The notes beneath the pieces are model-generated. The model was not told the origin of the DNA, made no database searches, and worked only from the letters and a program-made list of their open reading frames with translations. Made by a program: the position numbers and the translations under genes. From Idiomarina sp. (GTDB lineage: Bacteria; Pseudomonadota; Gammaproteobacteria; Enterobacterales; Alteromonadaceae): a DNA stretch of 64,000 nucleotides. The DNA is taken from the NCBI GenBank assembly GCA_020831965.1, contig JAFIFP010000014.1:248001-312000 (forward strand), in the 5' to 3' direction. Every line of letters begins with the position of its first letter. Within the stretch, counting starts at the first letter, position 1. This document shows positions 55,152-63,731 of this stretch, piece by piece.

Positions 55152-56101
55152 AGGTGTCCCTGTTGACGAGTTGGCGAATCAAATAATAAGCGGCAGGCTT
55201 CATTGAGAGCTTTCAAGAGGCTCGCAGAATCATGCCGGTGTTGTGTATCTGGTTCAGCATTTACCCCCGCAACAACCGGAATTGATTGCGGTGCAGCTGG
55301 ATCGTTACTGATCACTAAGTTAATGGTGTCGGGTCCAGTATGTTTCTCAATCCAAGCCACGCGTTCTGAGCAGCTAAGTCGACCTGCTGGACTCAACTCA
55401 GGTTCGAGATTATCAATAAATATGACGCTCGCACCGGATTCCGCGATAGCCTGTTGAATATCACGGATTAATAGCGGTGGCATGACCGAAGTAAGAAGGC
55501 TGCCGGGACCGAGAATAATCAGATCGGAGGCAAGGAGGTGCTCTACTGCCTCTGGTGTTGCGCTGACGGCAGGCGATAATGAAAGCCCTGATGGCATTTG
55601 CGCCAGTGCATCAATACGGATCTCTCCGAAACACTGCATATTCTCTATGGTTTCAGCCAATAGATCGGTGGGGGACTCGGACATAGGTAGTAGCCGGTTT
55701 TCCACCTTAAGCAAACGGGACAGTAACTGAATTCCATCTAAGGGCCGGGCAGAGAGCTCGTCAAGTGTGTAAAGCAGAAGATTACCGAAACTATGTCCGG
55801 CGAGAGAAGACCCGTCTTTGAAGCGAAAATTCAGAAGATCAGCTGCGAGGGGTTGGCTTGCCAGCTGGGACAAACAATTCCGGATGTCGCCCCATGCGAT
55901 ACATTGATGGCTTTCGCGAAGTATACCGGTACTTCCACCGTTATCGGTGGTTGCAACAATACCGACAAGACGGCGTTTCATAAAGCTCAATGTCGACATG
56001 AGCCGCCCCAAACCGTGACCGCCACCTACTGCAGTAATTCGTTGTAAACGTAACAAACGTTCCCGGTGAGCAATAGATTCATGTATGGTGTGTTCCAGCA
56101 T
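55148..56101 (-). CDS. YvcK/CofD family protein (gluconeogenesis factor type)
   Basis: A 317-residue cytosolic protein of the YvcK/YbhK (CofD-like) family. The nucleotide-sugar-binding N-terminus AVGGGHGLGRLMSTL is followed by VATTDNGGSTGILRES, GDIRNCL and the later LIILGPGSLLTSVMPPLL near 195 and INLVISND near 265, all conserved. In Bacillus, YvcK binds UDP-sugars and affects cell wall and carbon use. Family members are usually near rapZ or whiA; here it is translationally coupled to an M14 peptidase (ATGA overlap), an unusual pairing. Confidence 0.88.
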   Translation of the reverse strand: MLEHTIHESIAHRERLLRLQRITAVGGGHGLGRLMSTLSFMKRRLVGIVATTDNGGSTGILRESHQCIAWGDIRNCLSQLASQPLAADLLNFRFKDGSSLAGHSFGNLLLYTLDELSARPLDGIQLLSRLLKVENRLLPMSESPTDLLAETIENMQCFGEIRIDALAQMPSGLSLSPAVSATPEAVEHLLASDLIILGPGSLLTSVMPPLLIRDIQQAIAESGASVIFIDNLEPELSPAGRLSCSERVAWIEKHTGPDTINLVISNDPAAPQSIPVVAGVNAEPDTQHRHDSASLLKALNEACRLLFDSPTRQQGHL

Positions 56102-56293
56102 TTAAGACTCGTTGTTATGTGCTGTTGTGACGTGCAATGAGGTCAATGATTAATCAACCTGCTTCTCGATATCAGTGCAATGAGTCACTATATAACATGA
56201 GCGTAACAAAATTCCGAGCACAGTGCCGCTTTGCATAGCCTTTGCGAGCTGCTTTTGGCAAGATACACCAATGAATAATCGTGAGAATCTTTT

Positions 56294-57589
56294 ATGCACA
56301 GTCTAACGGCGCGACTTGCTCTTAGCGTGTATTCCGCATGCCTATTTGTCCTCACACCAGTGCTATTTTTTTGGTTGTGGTTACAAAGCCATAAAAACCA
56401 AGCCTATCGGCAGCGGTGGGATGAGCGACGGGCGCGACATGATATGTCGCAACTCAAGCGCCATTCAATTCTGGTGCATTGTGCATCCGTCGGTGAGTTT
56501 TTAGCAGCGCAGCCACTCATTGAGAAACTCGTGGGGGATGGTTCGGAAGTGCTTGTAACTTGCACGACACCTACTGGTTCTGCGCTCATTCAGGAGCGCT
56601 TAGGAGCAAAGGTTAGTCACTGTTATCTGCCAATTGATCGTCCCACTGCTATCAAACGTTTCCTTGTCGCGATGAGCCCGCGGGCAATTATTTTGATTGA
56701 AACCGAAATATGGCCGAATCTGATTCATGCAGCGAAAGCTCAAAGTATTCCGACAATGTTGATCAACGGCCGCATGTCTGAGCGGTCCTTGCGGGGCTAT
56801 CAGCGTGTCTGGTGGCTATTTACGCCTATCTGGCAGTCGCTCGATTATTGTGCAGCACAGACTGAAGAGCAAGCTGAACGCTTTGCGGAGCTTGGGGTCA
56901 GACAGGAAGCGCTCGACGTAAGTGGTAATTTGAAATTCGATGTACAGATTCCCCCGCCAGTGCGTCGTGAAGTAGAAGCTTTTAAGTCACTTTTTTCGAA
57001 TCGCCAAGTGATTACCGTAGGAAGTACCCATGAGGGTGAAGAAGCTATTGTTTTAGACGCCTTTAAACAAATGCTCCAGGCAAAACCCAATGCATTACTA
57101 ATTCTGGTGCCGCGACATCAAGAACGTTTTGAAGCAGTTGCCCAAGAAGTTGAGCAACGAGGGTTGAGCATGGTGCGAAGAACGTCGGGTCGTCCTGTCA
57201 CTTCCGATATACAGGTGCTCCTTGCTGATACCATGGGTGAGTTACTGATTTGGTATGGGGTTGCGACAATTGCTTTTGTTGGTGGCAGTTTGATTGAGCG
57301 AGGCGGTCATAATCCCCTCGAGCCGATGGCTTTTGGTGTGCCGATTGTCTCCGGTCGACATACTTTCAATTTCGCTGAAGTATATCGGCAGCTTGATAAT
57401 CGACAGGCGGTGCGCTGGGTGCAAGACGTTTCAAGTTTGCATGATACTTGGCTTGGTTTACTGACCACTACGGACACTGCACAACGTATCGGTGCGCAAG
57501 CACAGCAAGTTTTCTCTTTGCATCGCGGTGCAACAGCACGCGTGTGTGCTCGAATACATCAGCTCGTTGGAAAAGAAGGAGCGGCATGA
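56294..57589 (+). CDS. waaA: 3-deoxy-D-manno-octulosonic acid transferase
   Basis: WaaA (KdtA) transfers Kdo from CMP-Kdo to the lipid A precursor at the inner membrane. The 431-residue protein starts with a membrane anchor (SVYSACLFVLTPVLFFWLWL), then VHCASVGEF near 55 with the catalytic Glu, IETEIWPNLIHAA near 130, GSTHEGEEAIVLDAF near 240 and a C-terminal FVGGSLIERGGHNPLEPMAFG that binds CMP-Kdo. The gene overlaps kdkA by 4 bp, which suggests a mono-Kdo-type lipid A core followed by phosphorylation. Confidence 0.95.
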   Translation: MHSLTARLALSVYSACLFVLTPVLFFWLWLQSHKNQAYRQRWDERRARHDMSQLKRHSILVHCASVGEFLAAQPLIEKLVGDGSEVLVTCTTPTGSALIQERLGAKVSHCYLPIDRPTAIKRFLVAMSPRAIILIETEIWPNLIHAAKAQSIPTMLINGRMSERSLRGYQRVWWLFTPIWQSLDYCAAQTEEQAERFAELGVRQEALDVSGNLKFDVQIPPPVRREVEAFKSLFSNRQVITVGSTHEGEEAIVLDAFKQMLQAKPNALLILVPRHQERFEAVAQEVEQRGLSMVRRTSGRPVTSDIQVLLADTMGELLIWYGVATIAFVGGSLIERGGHNPLEPMAFGVPIVSGRHTFNFAEVYRQLDNRQAVRWVQDVSSLHDTWLGLLTTTDTAQRIGAQAQQVFSLHRGATARVCARIHQLVGKEGAA

Positions 57590-58299
57590 AAGATTTTATT
57601 GTCAGTCACGAGGCCGAGGTCACAGAGGCCGAATGTTTTACACCGGAGTACTGGCACAAAAAGAAAGCTATTATGGGCGAATCAGGAGGACGAAATAGGG
57701 TCTGGTTTGTGCAAGCAGGGGCGAGTCAATGGGTACTGCGTCACTATTACCGAGGTGGCGTCCCGGGTCGCATACTCACCGACCAGTTTCTATTCACGGA
57801 TTTTGAAAAGACTCGCTCAGTTCGTGAGTACCATTTACTGCATAAAATGTTTACCGACGGTCTACCTGTTCCCAAGCCCATTGCTGCCCATGTGCAGCGT
57901 AGTGGTTTAATCTATCGAGCAAACTTGCTGATCGAACGTATTCCACAGAGCCAGGACTTGGGGCGATGGTTGCTCCACAAGGAGCTCTCTAAATCGTCTT
58001 GGATGGCGATAGGGCATGCCATCGCTGAACTTCACAATGCGGGTGTTTGGCATGCCGACTTGAATTGCAAGAATATCCTTTGGCAGGCTGAGTCTGGAAA
58101 AGCATGGCTAATTGACTTTGATCGAAGCGAGTATCGCGAGGGAACCACCTGGCGCGCAAATAATATGGCGCGATTACTGCGTTCGTTTGAAAAAGAAATG
58201 GGGTTGGCTGCCAAGAATCGGAAAACCTTCTATTGGCAGCGCAAACATTGGGATTGGTTAGTGGCAGCTTATACGAGTGCGGTCACTCCAACTCGGTAA
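57586..58299 (+). CDS. kdkA: 3-deoxy-D-manno-octulosonic acid kinase
   Basis: KdkA phosphorylates the Kdo residue of LPS (as in Haemophilus and Vibrio). The 237-residue protein has a protein-kinase-like fold with the catalytic loop AGVWHADLNCKNIL near residue 155 (His-x-Asp) and the metal-binding IDFDRSEYR near 175; RHYYRGGVPGRIL near 48 is conserved in the family. ATG at 57586 (MKDFIVSHEAE) overlaps the waaA stop; a frame extension further upstream lies in waaA. The 3' end overlaps the convergent lipoprotein gene by 17 bp. Confidence 0.93.
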   Translation: MKDFIVSHEAEVTEAECFTPEYWHKKKAIMGESGGRNRVWFVQAGASQWVLRHYYRGGVPGRILTDQFLFTDFEKTRSVREYHLLHKMFTDGLPVPKPIAAHVQRSGLIYRANLLIERIPQSQDLGRWLLHKELSKSSWMAIGHAIAELHNAGVWHADLNCKNILWQAESGKAWLIDFDRSEYREGTTWRANNMARLLRSFEKEMGLAAKNRKTFYWQRKHWDWLVAAYTSAVTPTR

Positions 58300-58960
58300 G
58301 CAATTCTGGCTCGTCTACGATCTCTTTTCGCTCTGGTGCTGGACGCCGGTATGGGCCAAGCGGAAGAGGGTTTGTGGTAGACAGGGCTTGCATATGCGCT
58401 TGCGTCGCAAGATCTTTAAACGGCGGCGCGGCGCGTTCAAGAGCGGAGTCGATCACCGCGCCTAAGAGCGCTGCTAATGGTGAGTCGTAATGTGCTTGGC
58501 TATTAGGTACATGCACAATGCGACTTTCTGTTTCCCATAGTGTTTGACCAAAGCGATCCCGCAACTCGTAATGCATTTTAACTTCAGATTCTGCGGCAAT
58601 CACTAAGTAGCGCGTTGTCCATTGTTTAATAGTTACGTAAAGCACGGCGTCAGCGTCAAACAACGCTGTGAGTCGCTCGGTCGGAATCGCGTGAATCGCG
58701 CCTCCCTCATGGTAGCCTTCCATGGTTAGTACTGTACGAACTGTATGTACGGGAAAGACATAATAGCCGTAGCGTCCAAGTCGCGCAGGCAGCAAGCTTA
58801 ACGCTAAATCTGGCGCTTCCACATCTAGACTTTCATTATTTACAGGGACGACCAAAATTGACCGTACTGGCGGATCGCCAAGGGGTGGTGGCGGAGCCGG
58901 GGGTGTTGTTGCACAACCCGCTAGAAATACGATAGCAATAATAATGTATGGAAAACGCAT
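58283..58960 (-). CDS. DUF799 (GNA1162 family) lipoprotein
   Basis: A 225-residue lipoprotein with a signal peptide ending FLAGCATT (Cys near residue 15) and a Pro-rich start to the mature part (PPAPPPPLG). It is a DUF799/GNA1162-family protein: VPVNNESLDVEAPDLALSLLP and GYYVFPVHTVRTVL near 45-80, TERLTALFDADAVLYVTIKQWTT near 95. Family members (Neisseria GNA1162) are usually coded beside a CsgG-like and a DUF4810 lipoprotein, as here. Role unknown, possibly a transport or stabilising complex in the outer membrane. An upstream in-frame start extending into the DUF4810 gene was rejected. Confidence 0.88.
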   Translation of the reverse strand: MRFPYIIIAIVFLAGCATTPPAPPPPLGDPPVRSILVVPVNNESLDVEAPDLALSLLPARLGRYGYYVFPVHTVRTVLTMEGYHEGGAIHAIPTERLTALFDADAVLYVTIKQWTTRYLVIAAESEVKMHYELRDRFGQTLWETESRIVHVPNSQAHYDSPLAALLGAVIDSALERAAPPFKDLATQAHMQALSTTNPLPLGPYRRPAPERKEIVDEPELLTELE

Positions 58961-59337
58961 TAGGACTCCGTGTCTTCTGGTTCGCCAATCCAGCGTTCGA
59001 GCGTTTGAATGAGTGTACTCATGAGTGGACGGCTCTCTGGCCATGCCTCGTATTCCTTTTGATACCACCGTTTTGCTTCAACATAATTTTGTTGCTCGAA
59101 CCATAAAGTTCCGAGGTCCGCATAAAGGCCAGGAGGAACTTGAATATTGTTCGCCTCGGCTTCTTGAATGGCGCGCACTAAGCGGTCGTAAAAAAACGCA
59201 CTGGCTGCTGGGTCTTCGTAATAGCGGACGAGACCTTCTTCATACATGGTCCAGTAGCGAGCTTGACTTGGAGTAGTCTCGCAGGCAGCAAGCACGCTTG
59301 CCGCTGCGACGATGAGCAAAGAGAAGCGCGCTCTCAT
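58960..59337 (-). CDS. DUF4810 lipoprotein
   Basis: A 125-residue lipoprotein: signal peptide ending VLAAC near residue 19, then a TPR-like helical region (YWTMYEEGLVRYYEDPAASAFFYDRLVRAIQEAE and LYADLGTLWFEQQNYVEAKRWYQKEYEAWPES), which matches DUF4810. It shares one base with the start of the DUF799 gene (TAATG) and overlaps the 109-residue lipoprotein gene by 4 bp, so all are made from one message. Confidence 0.87.
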   Translation of the reverse strand: MRARFSLLIVAAASVLAACETTPSQARYWTMYEEGLVRYYEDPAASAFFYDRLVRAIQEAEANNIQVPPGLYADLGTLWFEQQNYVEAKRWYQKEYEAWPESRPLMSTLIQTLERWIGEPEDTES

Positions 59338-59663
59338 GGAATACGAATCACCTTAGTCGTGCCATCTGTCAGGTAAATGCGCTGCTCGGTAATCAGCTGG
59401 CCTCCACGTTCAATGCGCAGAATATGAGTGCCTGAGAGTATTCTTAGTGCATTTTCACCAGATTGATACTGATCCGCGGTTCCCATACGCAGGTTATCGA
59501 TATAAATCGTGTATTCGTGTGCGCTCATGCGTTCACGTACTTCAAACATAACCTGTGGTCGATTGTCACTAATGGATTGATGTCTCGTTGGCTCTTTGGC
59601 ACAGCTGGCGAGGCTTCCAACGAGCGCTCCGATAATTAACAGACCACTTAAACGTAATGACAT
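59334..59663 (-). CDS. small lipoprotein in the CsgG-type operon
   Basis: A 109-residue predicted lipoprotein (signal peptide ending GSLASC near residue 21) whose mature part is mostly short beta-strands (QVMFEVRERMSAHEYTIYIDNLRMGTADQYQSGENALRILSG region), with a PEGA-like feel (HILRIERGGQLI). I do not recognise a family. It stands between the CsgG-like and DUF4810 genes (9-bp gap and 4-bp overlap), where most three-gene relatives have nothing, so it is the odd member. Confidence 0.7.
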   Translation of the reverse strand: MSLRLSGLLIIGALVGSLASCAKEPTRHQSISDNRPQVMFEVRERMSAHEYTIYIDNLRMGTADQYQSGENALRILSGTHILRIERGGQLITEQRIYLTDGTTKVIRIP

Positions 59664-59672
59664 ACTTTCTCC

Positions 59673-60680
59673 TTAACGTGACGCAGTTGCTGAAGTGGCT
59701 GTATCTGCCACAATCACTAAACTCTCAATATCTCTGCCGGTAATCGAGCCTTCAATAATTTCGACACGGGCGCCTTCATCCGTAGGGGTAGTGCCAAAGG
59801 TGTCGAGAACGCGTACACGACCTATAGTTTCGCCAGGTAGAGTGACTTGGAACCCGGTCTGAGACGATTGTACGGTACGTCCTCTGGTTTGGACGAGAAA
59901 CTCCATACCACGTTGGACTCCCTGGCTTGGGCCTCCACTGATGTAAGCAATACGCTCATCTTCAGCGAGTAAGAAATCTGCTTGCCAAGGCTTCGCTAGA
60001 ATAGTCCGACCTAATTGGTTAATCGCATCATTTAAGGCATTTTGAACCGCAATATCATTTAACGAACTGTCATAGCCGGCGCGCGAACCAAATCCTGCAA
60101 CTGAACCAGCCTCAATACTGGCTTCGCCGGTGCCAGATGCCGTTTGAATGACTTGCCCAGTGCGTACATCGACAAGTCGTAAGTCGACACGAGCGTGAGC
60201 GACTTGCCGTTGAGTTGATGATAAGAATCCTCGTTGCCCCTCGGTTCTACGGCCAAACTCAGTGAGCGAACCCATAATTAAGGTATCAACGCCAACAAGA
60301 TTCAGGTCTTGCCCTGTAAGGCGCGCTTCCTCTTGTAAGCGTCCTACATCGGGCCGTTCAAAAACAAGGTAATGACCAGATTCGCTGAGTTGCTTGGATA
60401 GCATGTCGGTAACTTGCTTGCCGAGCGTATCACCTTCACTATCACGCAGGAGAGACCGTCCATGGACTGTTTCATTTGTAATCCGCCCAAGGGCTATTTT
60501 CCGTTTTAGCTCGAGACTACGCGCTTCATTTGCACTAGCTTCTTGAGCGGCGCGTTGTTGCGCCTCAGAGTAGGGTGCTTCGACCTGACGAACCGGAGGA
60601 GTTTGTGATGCACAGCCTGCAAGAAAAAGGGCAGCCAACGCCGTTGGGGCGATTGAACGTGATAAAGACAGCTTTGTCAT
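59673..60680 (-). CDS. CsgG-family outer-membrane lipoprotein
   Basis: A 335-residue lipoprotein with signal peptide ending LFLAGCASQ (Cys near 23). It is CsgG-like (PF03783): IALGRITNETVHGRSL near 62, LSKQLSESGHYLVFERPDVGRLQEEARLTGQDL near 90-125, VDTLIMGSLTEFGRRT near 130, and ARVDLRLVDVRTGQVIQTASGTGEA near 163. CsgG forms a secretion pore for curli, but here no csg genes are present and the companions are DUF4810 and DUF799 proteins, as in other bacteria. It heads the four-gene lipoprotein operon, divergent from the DUF192 gene. Confidence 0.88.
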   Translation of the reverse strand: MTKLSLSRSIAPTALAALFLAGCASQTPPVRQVEAPYSEAQQRAAQEASANEARSLELKRKIALGRITNETVHGRSLLRDSEGDTLGKQVTDMLSKQLSESGHYLVFERPDVGRLQEEARLTGQDLNLVGVDTLIMGSLTEFGRRTEGQRGFLSSTQRQVAHARVDLRLVDVRTGQVIQTASGTGEASIEAGSVAGFGSRAGYDSSLNDIAVQNALNDAINQLGRTILAKPWQADFLLAEDERIAYISGGPSQGVQRGMEFLVQTRGRTVQSSQTGFQVTLPGETIGRVRVLDTFGTTPTDEGARVEIIEGSITGRDIESLVIVADTATSATASR

Positions 60681-60727
60681 ATACAGTGAGACCTTATGTC
60701 ATTTGATACTTTATTTTAGAACAAAGT

Positions 60728-61255
60728 ATGTACGAAAAGTTTCGGTTGAGATTAAATATAGTGTTAACAAGTGTTGCGGTCTGTGCGCTAAGCAGTTGTG
60801 TTGCCTCTGCCGATAGTGAAGTGTTTGTGACAGAGCCTATCTGCATAGCGAATAGTCAGGGATCGCAGACATTCATTGTAGAGATCGCAGATACAGACAC
60901 TCGGCGTGCACAAGGCTTAATGGGACGAACCGAAGTGCCACCCATGACAGGTATGTTGTTTGTCTATTCTCGCCCAGCACAACGAGGATTTTGGATGTAC
61001 CGTACCCTCGTGCCTTTGGATATTGCTTTTCTTAATACTGAGGGTGAAGTGCAACAGGTGATGCAAATGATGCCTTGTGAGTCGCGAGTCGCTGCACTTT
61101 GCCCAAGCTACAGACCGAACCAAGCGTTTTCTATGGCCCTAGAAATGGCTGCTGGGCAGTTTGAAGTCCATGACATTAGCGCTGGTTCCCGAGTTTTTCG
61201 TGGAAGTTGTCCTGCAGCAATAGCGCCAGAGCAGTTGCGACGTCCTGAACATTAA
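60728..61255 (+). CDS. DUF192 family exported protein
   Basis: A 175-residue exported protein. The signal segment ends ALSSCVAS, so the Cys near residue 23 may be lipidated. The DUF192 domain follows: FIVEIADTDTRRAQGLMGRTEVP, GMLFVYSRPAQRGFWMYRTLVPLDIAFLNTEG and ALEMAAGQFEVHDISAG, the usual conserved strands. The function of the family is unknown. It is 13 bp upstream of the BamE-like gene and divergent from the CsgG-type operon. Confidence 0.85.
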   Translation: MYEKFRLRLNIVLTSVAVCALSSCVASADSEVFVTEPICIANSQGSQTFIVEIADTDTRRAQGLMGRTEVPPMTGMLFVYSRPAQRGFWMYRTLVPLDIAFLNTEGEVQQVMQMMPCESRVAALCPSYRPNQAFSMALEMAAGQFEVHDISAGSRVFRGSCPAAIAPEQLRRPEH

Positions 61256-61268
61256 GGCGAAGTTTGTC

Positions 61269-61643
61269 ATGAAAATATTGAGAATTATGCTTCAATGCAC
61301 CGCGTTACTCGGACTTGTTGTACTATTGTCGGGTTGTGTCGCGGTTGAATCACAACAAGCTCAATCGGGAGACGTGCCGCAACTGAATTTGCGAACCTTA
61401 ACTGAGGAGCAAGCAGAGCAACGCTTTATTCCTGGGCGCACACAACAGCATCAGGTTCGTCAGTGGTTGGGTATCCCTCACGGATATAGCCGCAGTGGTG
61501 ATCTGGAATATTGGAACTATACCGACTCGTATCACGATGAAAGTTTGGGGCAGAGTGGTTTAATTTCTCTGACACTCGTGTTTGATCGCAATGCGCTGCT
61601 GGTTGACTTCGATCTCCAAGCAAATCGGTATCGTTCTCGCTAA
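61269..61643 (+). CDS. small lipoprotein, SmpA/OmlA (BamE)-like
   Basis: A 124-residue lipoprotein with signal peptide ending LLSGCVAV (Cys near 22). The mature domain has the BamE/SmpA-like layout: FIPGRTQQHQVRQWLGIPHGYSRSGDLEYWNY, then LISLTLVFDRNALLVDFDLQ. It is too short and divergent to call BamE itself. It is encoded directly after the DUF192 gene and probably co-transcribed. Role unknown. Confidence 0.7.
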   Translation: MKILRIMLQCTALLGLVVLLSGCVAVESQQAQSGDVPQLNLRTLTEEQAEQRFIPGRTQQHQVRQWLGIPHGYSRSGDLEYWNYTDSYHDESLGQSGLISLTLVFDRNALLVDFDLQANRYRSR

Positions 61644-61723
61644 GCTCCTTTGAAATTGCAGCATAAAGCGCAAAACTGCTATAGTCCGCGCCCTTTTTGA
61701 CAGCCTGAATAAGAGATAACGCT

Positions 61724-62236
61724 GTGGAACCATGGATTGTATTGACCGGCTTATTGGCGCTGGTGACTAACTTTATTGCTTATCGCTCTGAATCAGCAAA
61801 TTGGTATCGCTTTATCTCGGCGGTGGCCTTGGCTTTTTTGAGTGCTCATTTCTTTATGCAAGGTGCGATGGCCGGCGGTATTGGTCTCGCCATTGGTAGC
61901 ATCCGCAATATTGTCGCGTTACGTTACACGCAACCCCTTGTTCTAGTGCTATTCGTTCTCGCAAACATTGTATTTTGCCTCTGGGAATGGCTCGTACTGC
62001 AGAATTCCGCCATTTTATTTATTGCTTATGCGTCTTCATTAATTTTCACTGTGGGCACTATCGTTTTGAAGACCGCGGCGGCAATTCGTAGGTGGTTTAT
62101 CCTAGCTGAGATTTTGGGCCTCATTTATGCTGCATTGATAGGTAGTATCTTTGGAGTCTTGTTTAACCTGTCCAACTTGACGAGTATTGTCCTGAAATTG
62201 CGCGACGATAAACGCAAAGCGGCTCAACAAACCTAA
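61724..62236 (+). CDS. ygjV: YgjV family inner-membrane protein
   Basis: A 170-residue protein with five or six transmembrane helices (near 4-20, 27-45, 48-65, 75-95, 95-115, 130-155). The segment AGGIGLAIGSIRNIVALRY near 46 and GLIYAALIGSIFGVLFNLSNLTSIVLKLRDDK near the end are characteristic of the YgjV/Imp-YgjV family. The start is GTG at 61724 after AAGAGAT. Family function is unknown; its neighbour is the TraF-like barrel gene. Confidence 0.8.
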   Translation: MEPWIVLTGLLALVTNFIAYRSESANWYRFISAVALAFLSAHFFMQGAMAGGIGLAIGSIRNIVALRYTQPLVLVLFVLANIVFCLWEWLVLQNSAILFIAYASSLIFTVGTIVLKTAAAIRRWFILAEILGLIYAALIGSIFGVLFNLSNLTSIVLKLRDDKRKAAQQT

Positions 62237-62351
62237 GTGCCCGCTGCGATAAATTACGCAATAAAGTTATTTTTGTTTGCTGTCGAAAGCCTGAATGCTC
62301 ATGTACACTGTAAATTGAGGTTGTTTTGAATTTTATAGTGTGGGGGTGTTT

Positions 62352-63587
62352 ATGAAAAAGCTCGTATTAGCAACAGCGGTTGCGTTAGCTGTGGGCGCAT
62401 CAACAGCACAAGCAGAGACTCGCTCTCTGGCTATGGGCGGTGCTGGGGTGTCAAATGGTAATTACATTCAAGCCGGTTTTTTAAATCCAGCGTTAATGGC
62501 GCGTTTTGAAGAGCGCGATCATGTTGGCCTTGTGTTCCCCTCTATTTCAATCGAAGCGGCTGATGAAGCGGAACTGATCGATAAGATCGATGCGTTTCAA
62601 GAAGCCTTTGACCGCCTCGATATGCTTTTAGACTCCGGTGCTTCAGAGGCCGAAATTACTGCGGCACGGGCTGACCTCGTAAATAGTCTCGGCGAAATTG
62701 AGGGCGAATTCAGTTTCGCAGGGACAATCTATGCAAAGGTGGCAATTCCAGCGAACTTCCTTGCCACTGCTCTCTATATTAATGCCACCCCGGGTATTTT
62801 AGCGGGGCCTCGCGTAGCACAGAGCGATATCGAATTAATCCAAACTGCATCGTCGGCGTCGGATTTGGACGCATTGGAAAGTGCAGCTTTTGTCGTTGGA
62901 ACAATGCGAACCGACTTAGGATTAATTCTGGCGAAAAACTTTGAAATGGGTGAAGGCCGATTGTCTGTAGGTGCGACGCCGAAACTCCAGCGTATCGACA
63001 CTTTCGCTTACTCTGAATCAATTTCTACCTTTGACGATGATGAATATGATGCGTCTGAATTTTCAAATGATGACACGGTATTTAATATCGACCTAGGTGT
63101 GGTTTACACACATGGCAATTGGAGCGCCGGCGTGGTAGGTCGCAACCTGATTAGTCAGAATGTGCAATCAGCACCGTTTTTTAATGCAAATCCAGCGGCA
63201 CCTTTCGGTGCAGGCACTATTCCTATTGATTATGAATTTAAGCCAGAATTCACCGCTGGAATTGGTTACCGCACACGGATGTTTACCTTAGCGCTTGACG
63301 CTGATTTAGTGGCGACGAATTATTTGCATATGACGCGTCAGAGCCAAGAACTATTGTTTGGTGAGGAATTAAAAAATCAATTCCTGCGCGGCGGTGTGGA
63401 AGTGAACTTGTTCCGTACACTGCAATTGCGTGCAGGCTTCCGTCATGATCTGGAGGGAACTTTTGACGATGCGATTACAGCAGGTCTTGGTTTCTCACCC
63501 TTTGGTCGTTTACATGTGAACCTGACCGGCATCTATACTTCAGACCGAAACCTTGGAGCTGGCGCACAACTCGCGTTTACCTTCTAA
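62352..63587 (+). CDS. TraF-like outer-membrane beta-barrel protein
   Basis: A 411-residue exported protein. The signal peptide (KKLVLATAVALAVGASTAQA) is followed by SLAMGGAGVSNGNYIQAGFLNPALMAR, as in FadL-like and TraF_2 (conjugal transfer TraF-type, PF13729) proteins, and a C-terminal ending in a beta-strand F (GAGAQLAFTF), expected of outer-membrane barrels. Residues 60-115 are an alpha-helical plug-like insertion. The ATG at 62352 follows GGGGG; a GTG at 62340 was not preferred. The name TraF does not mean that it takes part in conjugation here: no conjugation genes are present. Confidence 0.82.
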   Translation: MKKLVLATAVALAVGASTAQAETRSLAMGGAGVSNGNYIQAGFLNPALMARFEERDHVGLVFPSISIEAADEAELIDKIDAFQEAFDRLDMLLDSGASEAEITAARADLVNSLGEIEGEFSFAGTIYAKVAIPANFLATALYINATPGILAGPRVAQSDIELIQTASSASDLDALESAAFVVGTMRTDLGLILAKNFEMGEGRLSVGATPKLQRIDTFAYSESISTFDDDEYDASEFSNDDTVFNIDLGVVYTHGNWSAGVVGRNLISQNVQSAPFFNANPAAPFGAGTIPIDYEFKPEFTAGIGYRTRMFTLALDADLVATNYLHMTRQSQELLFGEELKNQFLRGGVEVNLFRTLQLRAGFRHDLEGTFDDAITAGLGFSPFGRLHVNLTGIYTSDRNLGAGAQLAFTF

Positions 63588-63610
63588 CCGTTCAAGGTCT
63601 TAAGCTTACT

Positions 63611-63650
63611 GAAGGCGCTATTTATCGCAAACAGCGCCTTCTTTGTTTTC
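63611..63650 (+). terminator. terminator of the TraF-like gene
   Basis: GAAGGCGCT (63611-63619) pairs with AGCGCCTTC (63633-63641) and is followed by TTTGTTTTC, 24 bp after the stop: a plain Rho-independent terminator. Confidence 0.85.
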
Positions 63651-63731
63651 AAACCATAGACAGGCTGTCCAAGCGCTCGCTATCCTGTGAAGATGTTTCA
63701 TTAATCAACATAATAATAACGAGGAAATCGA

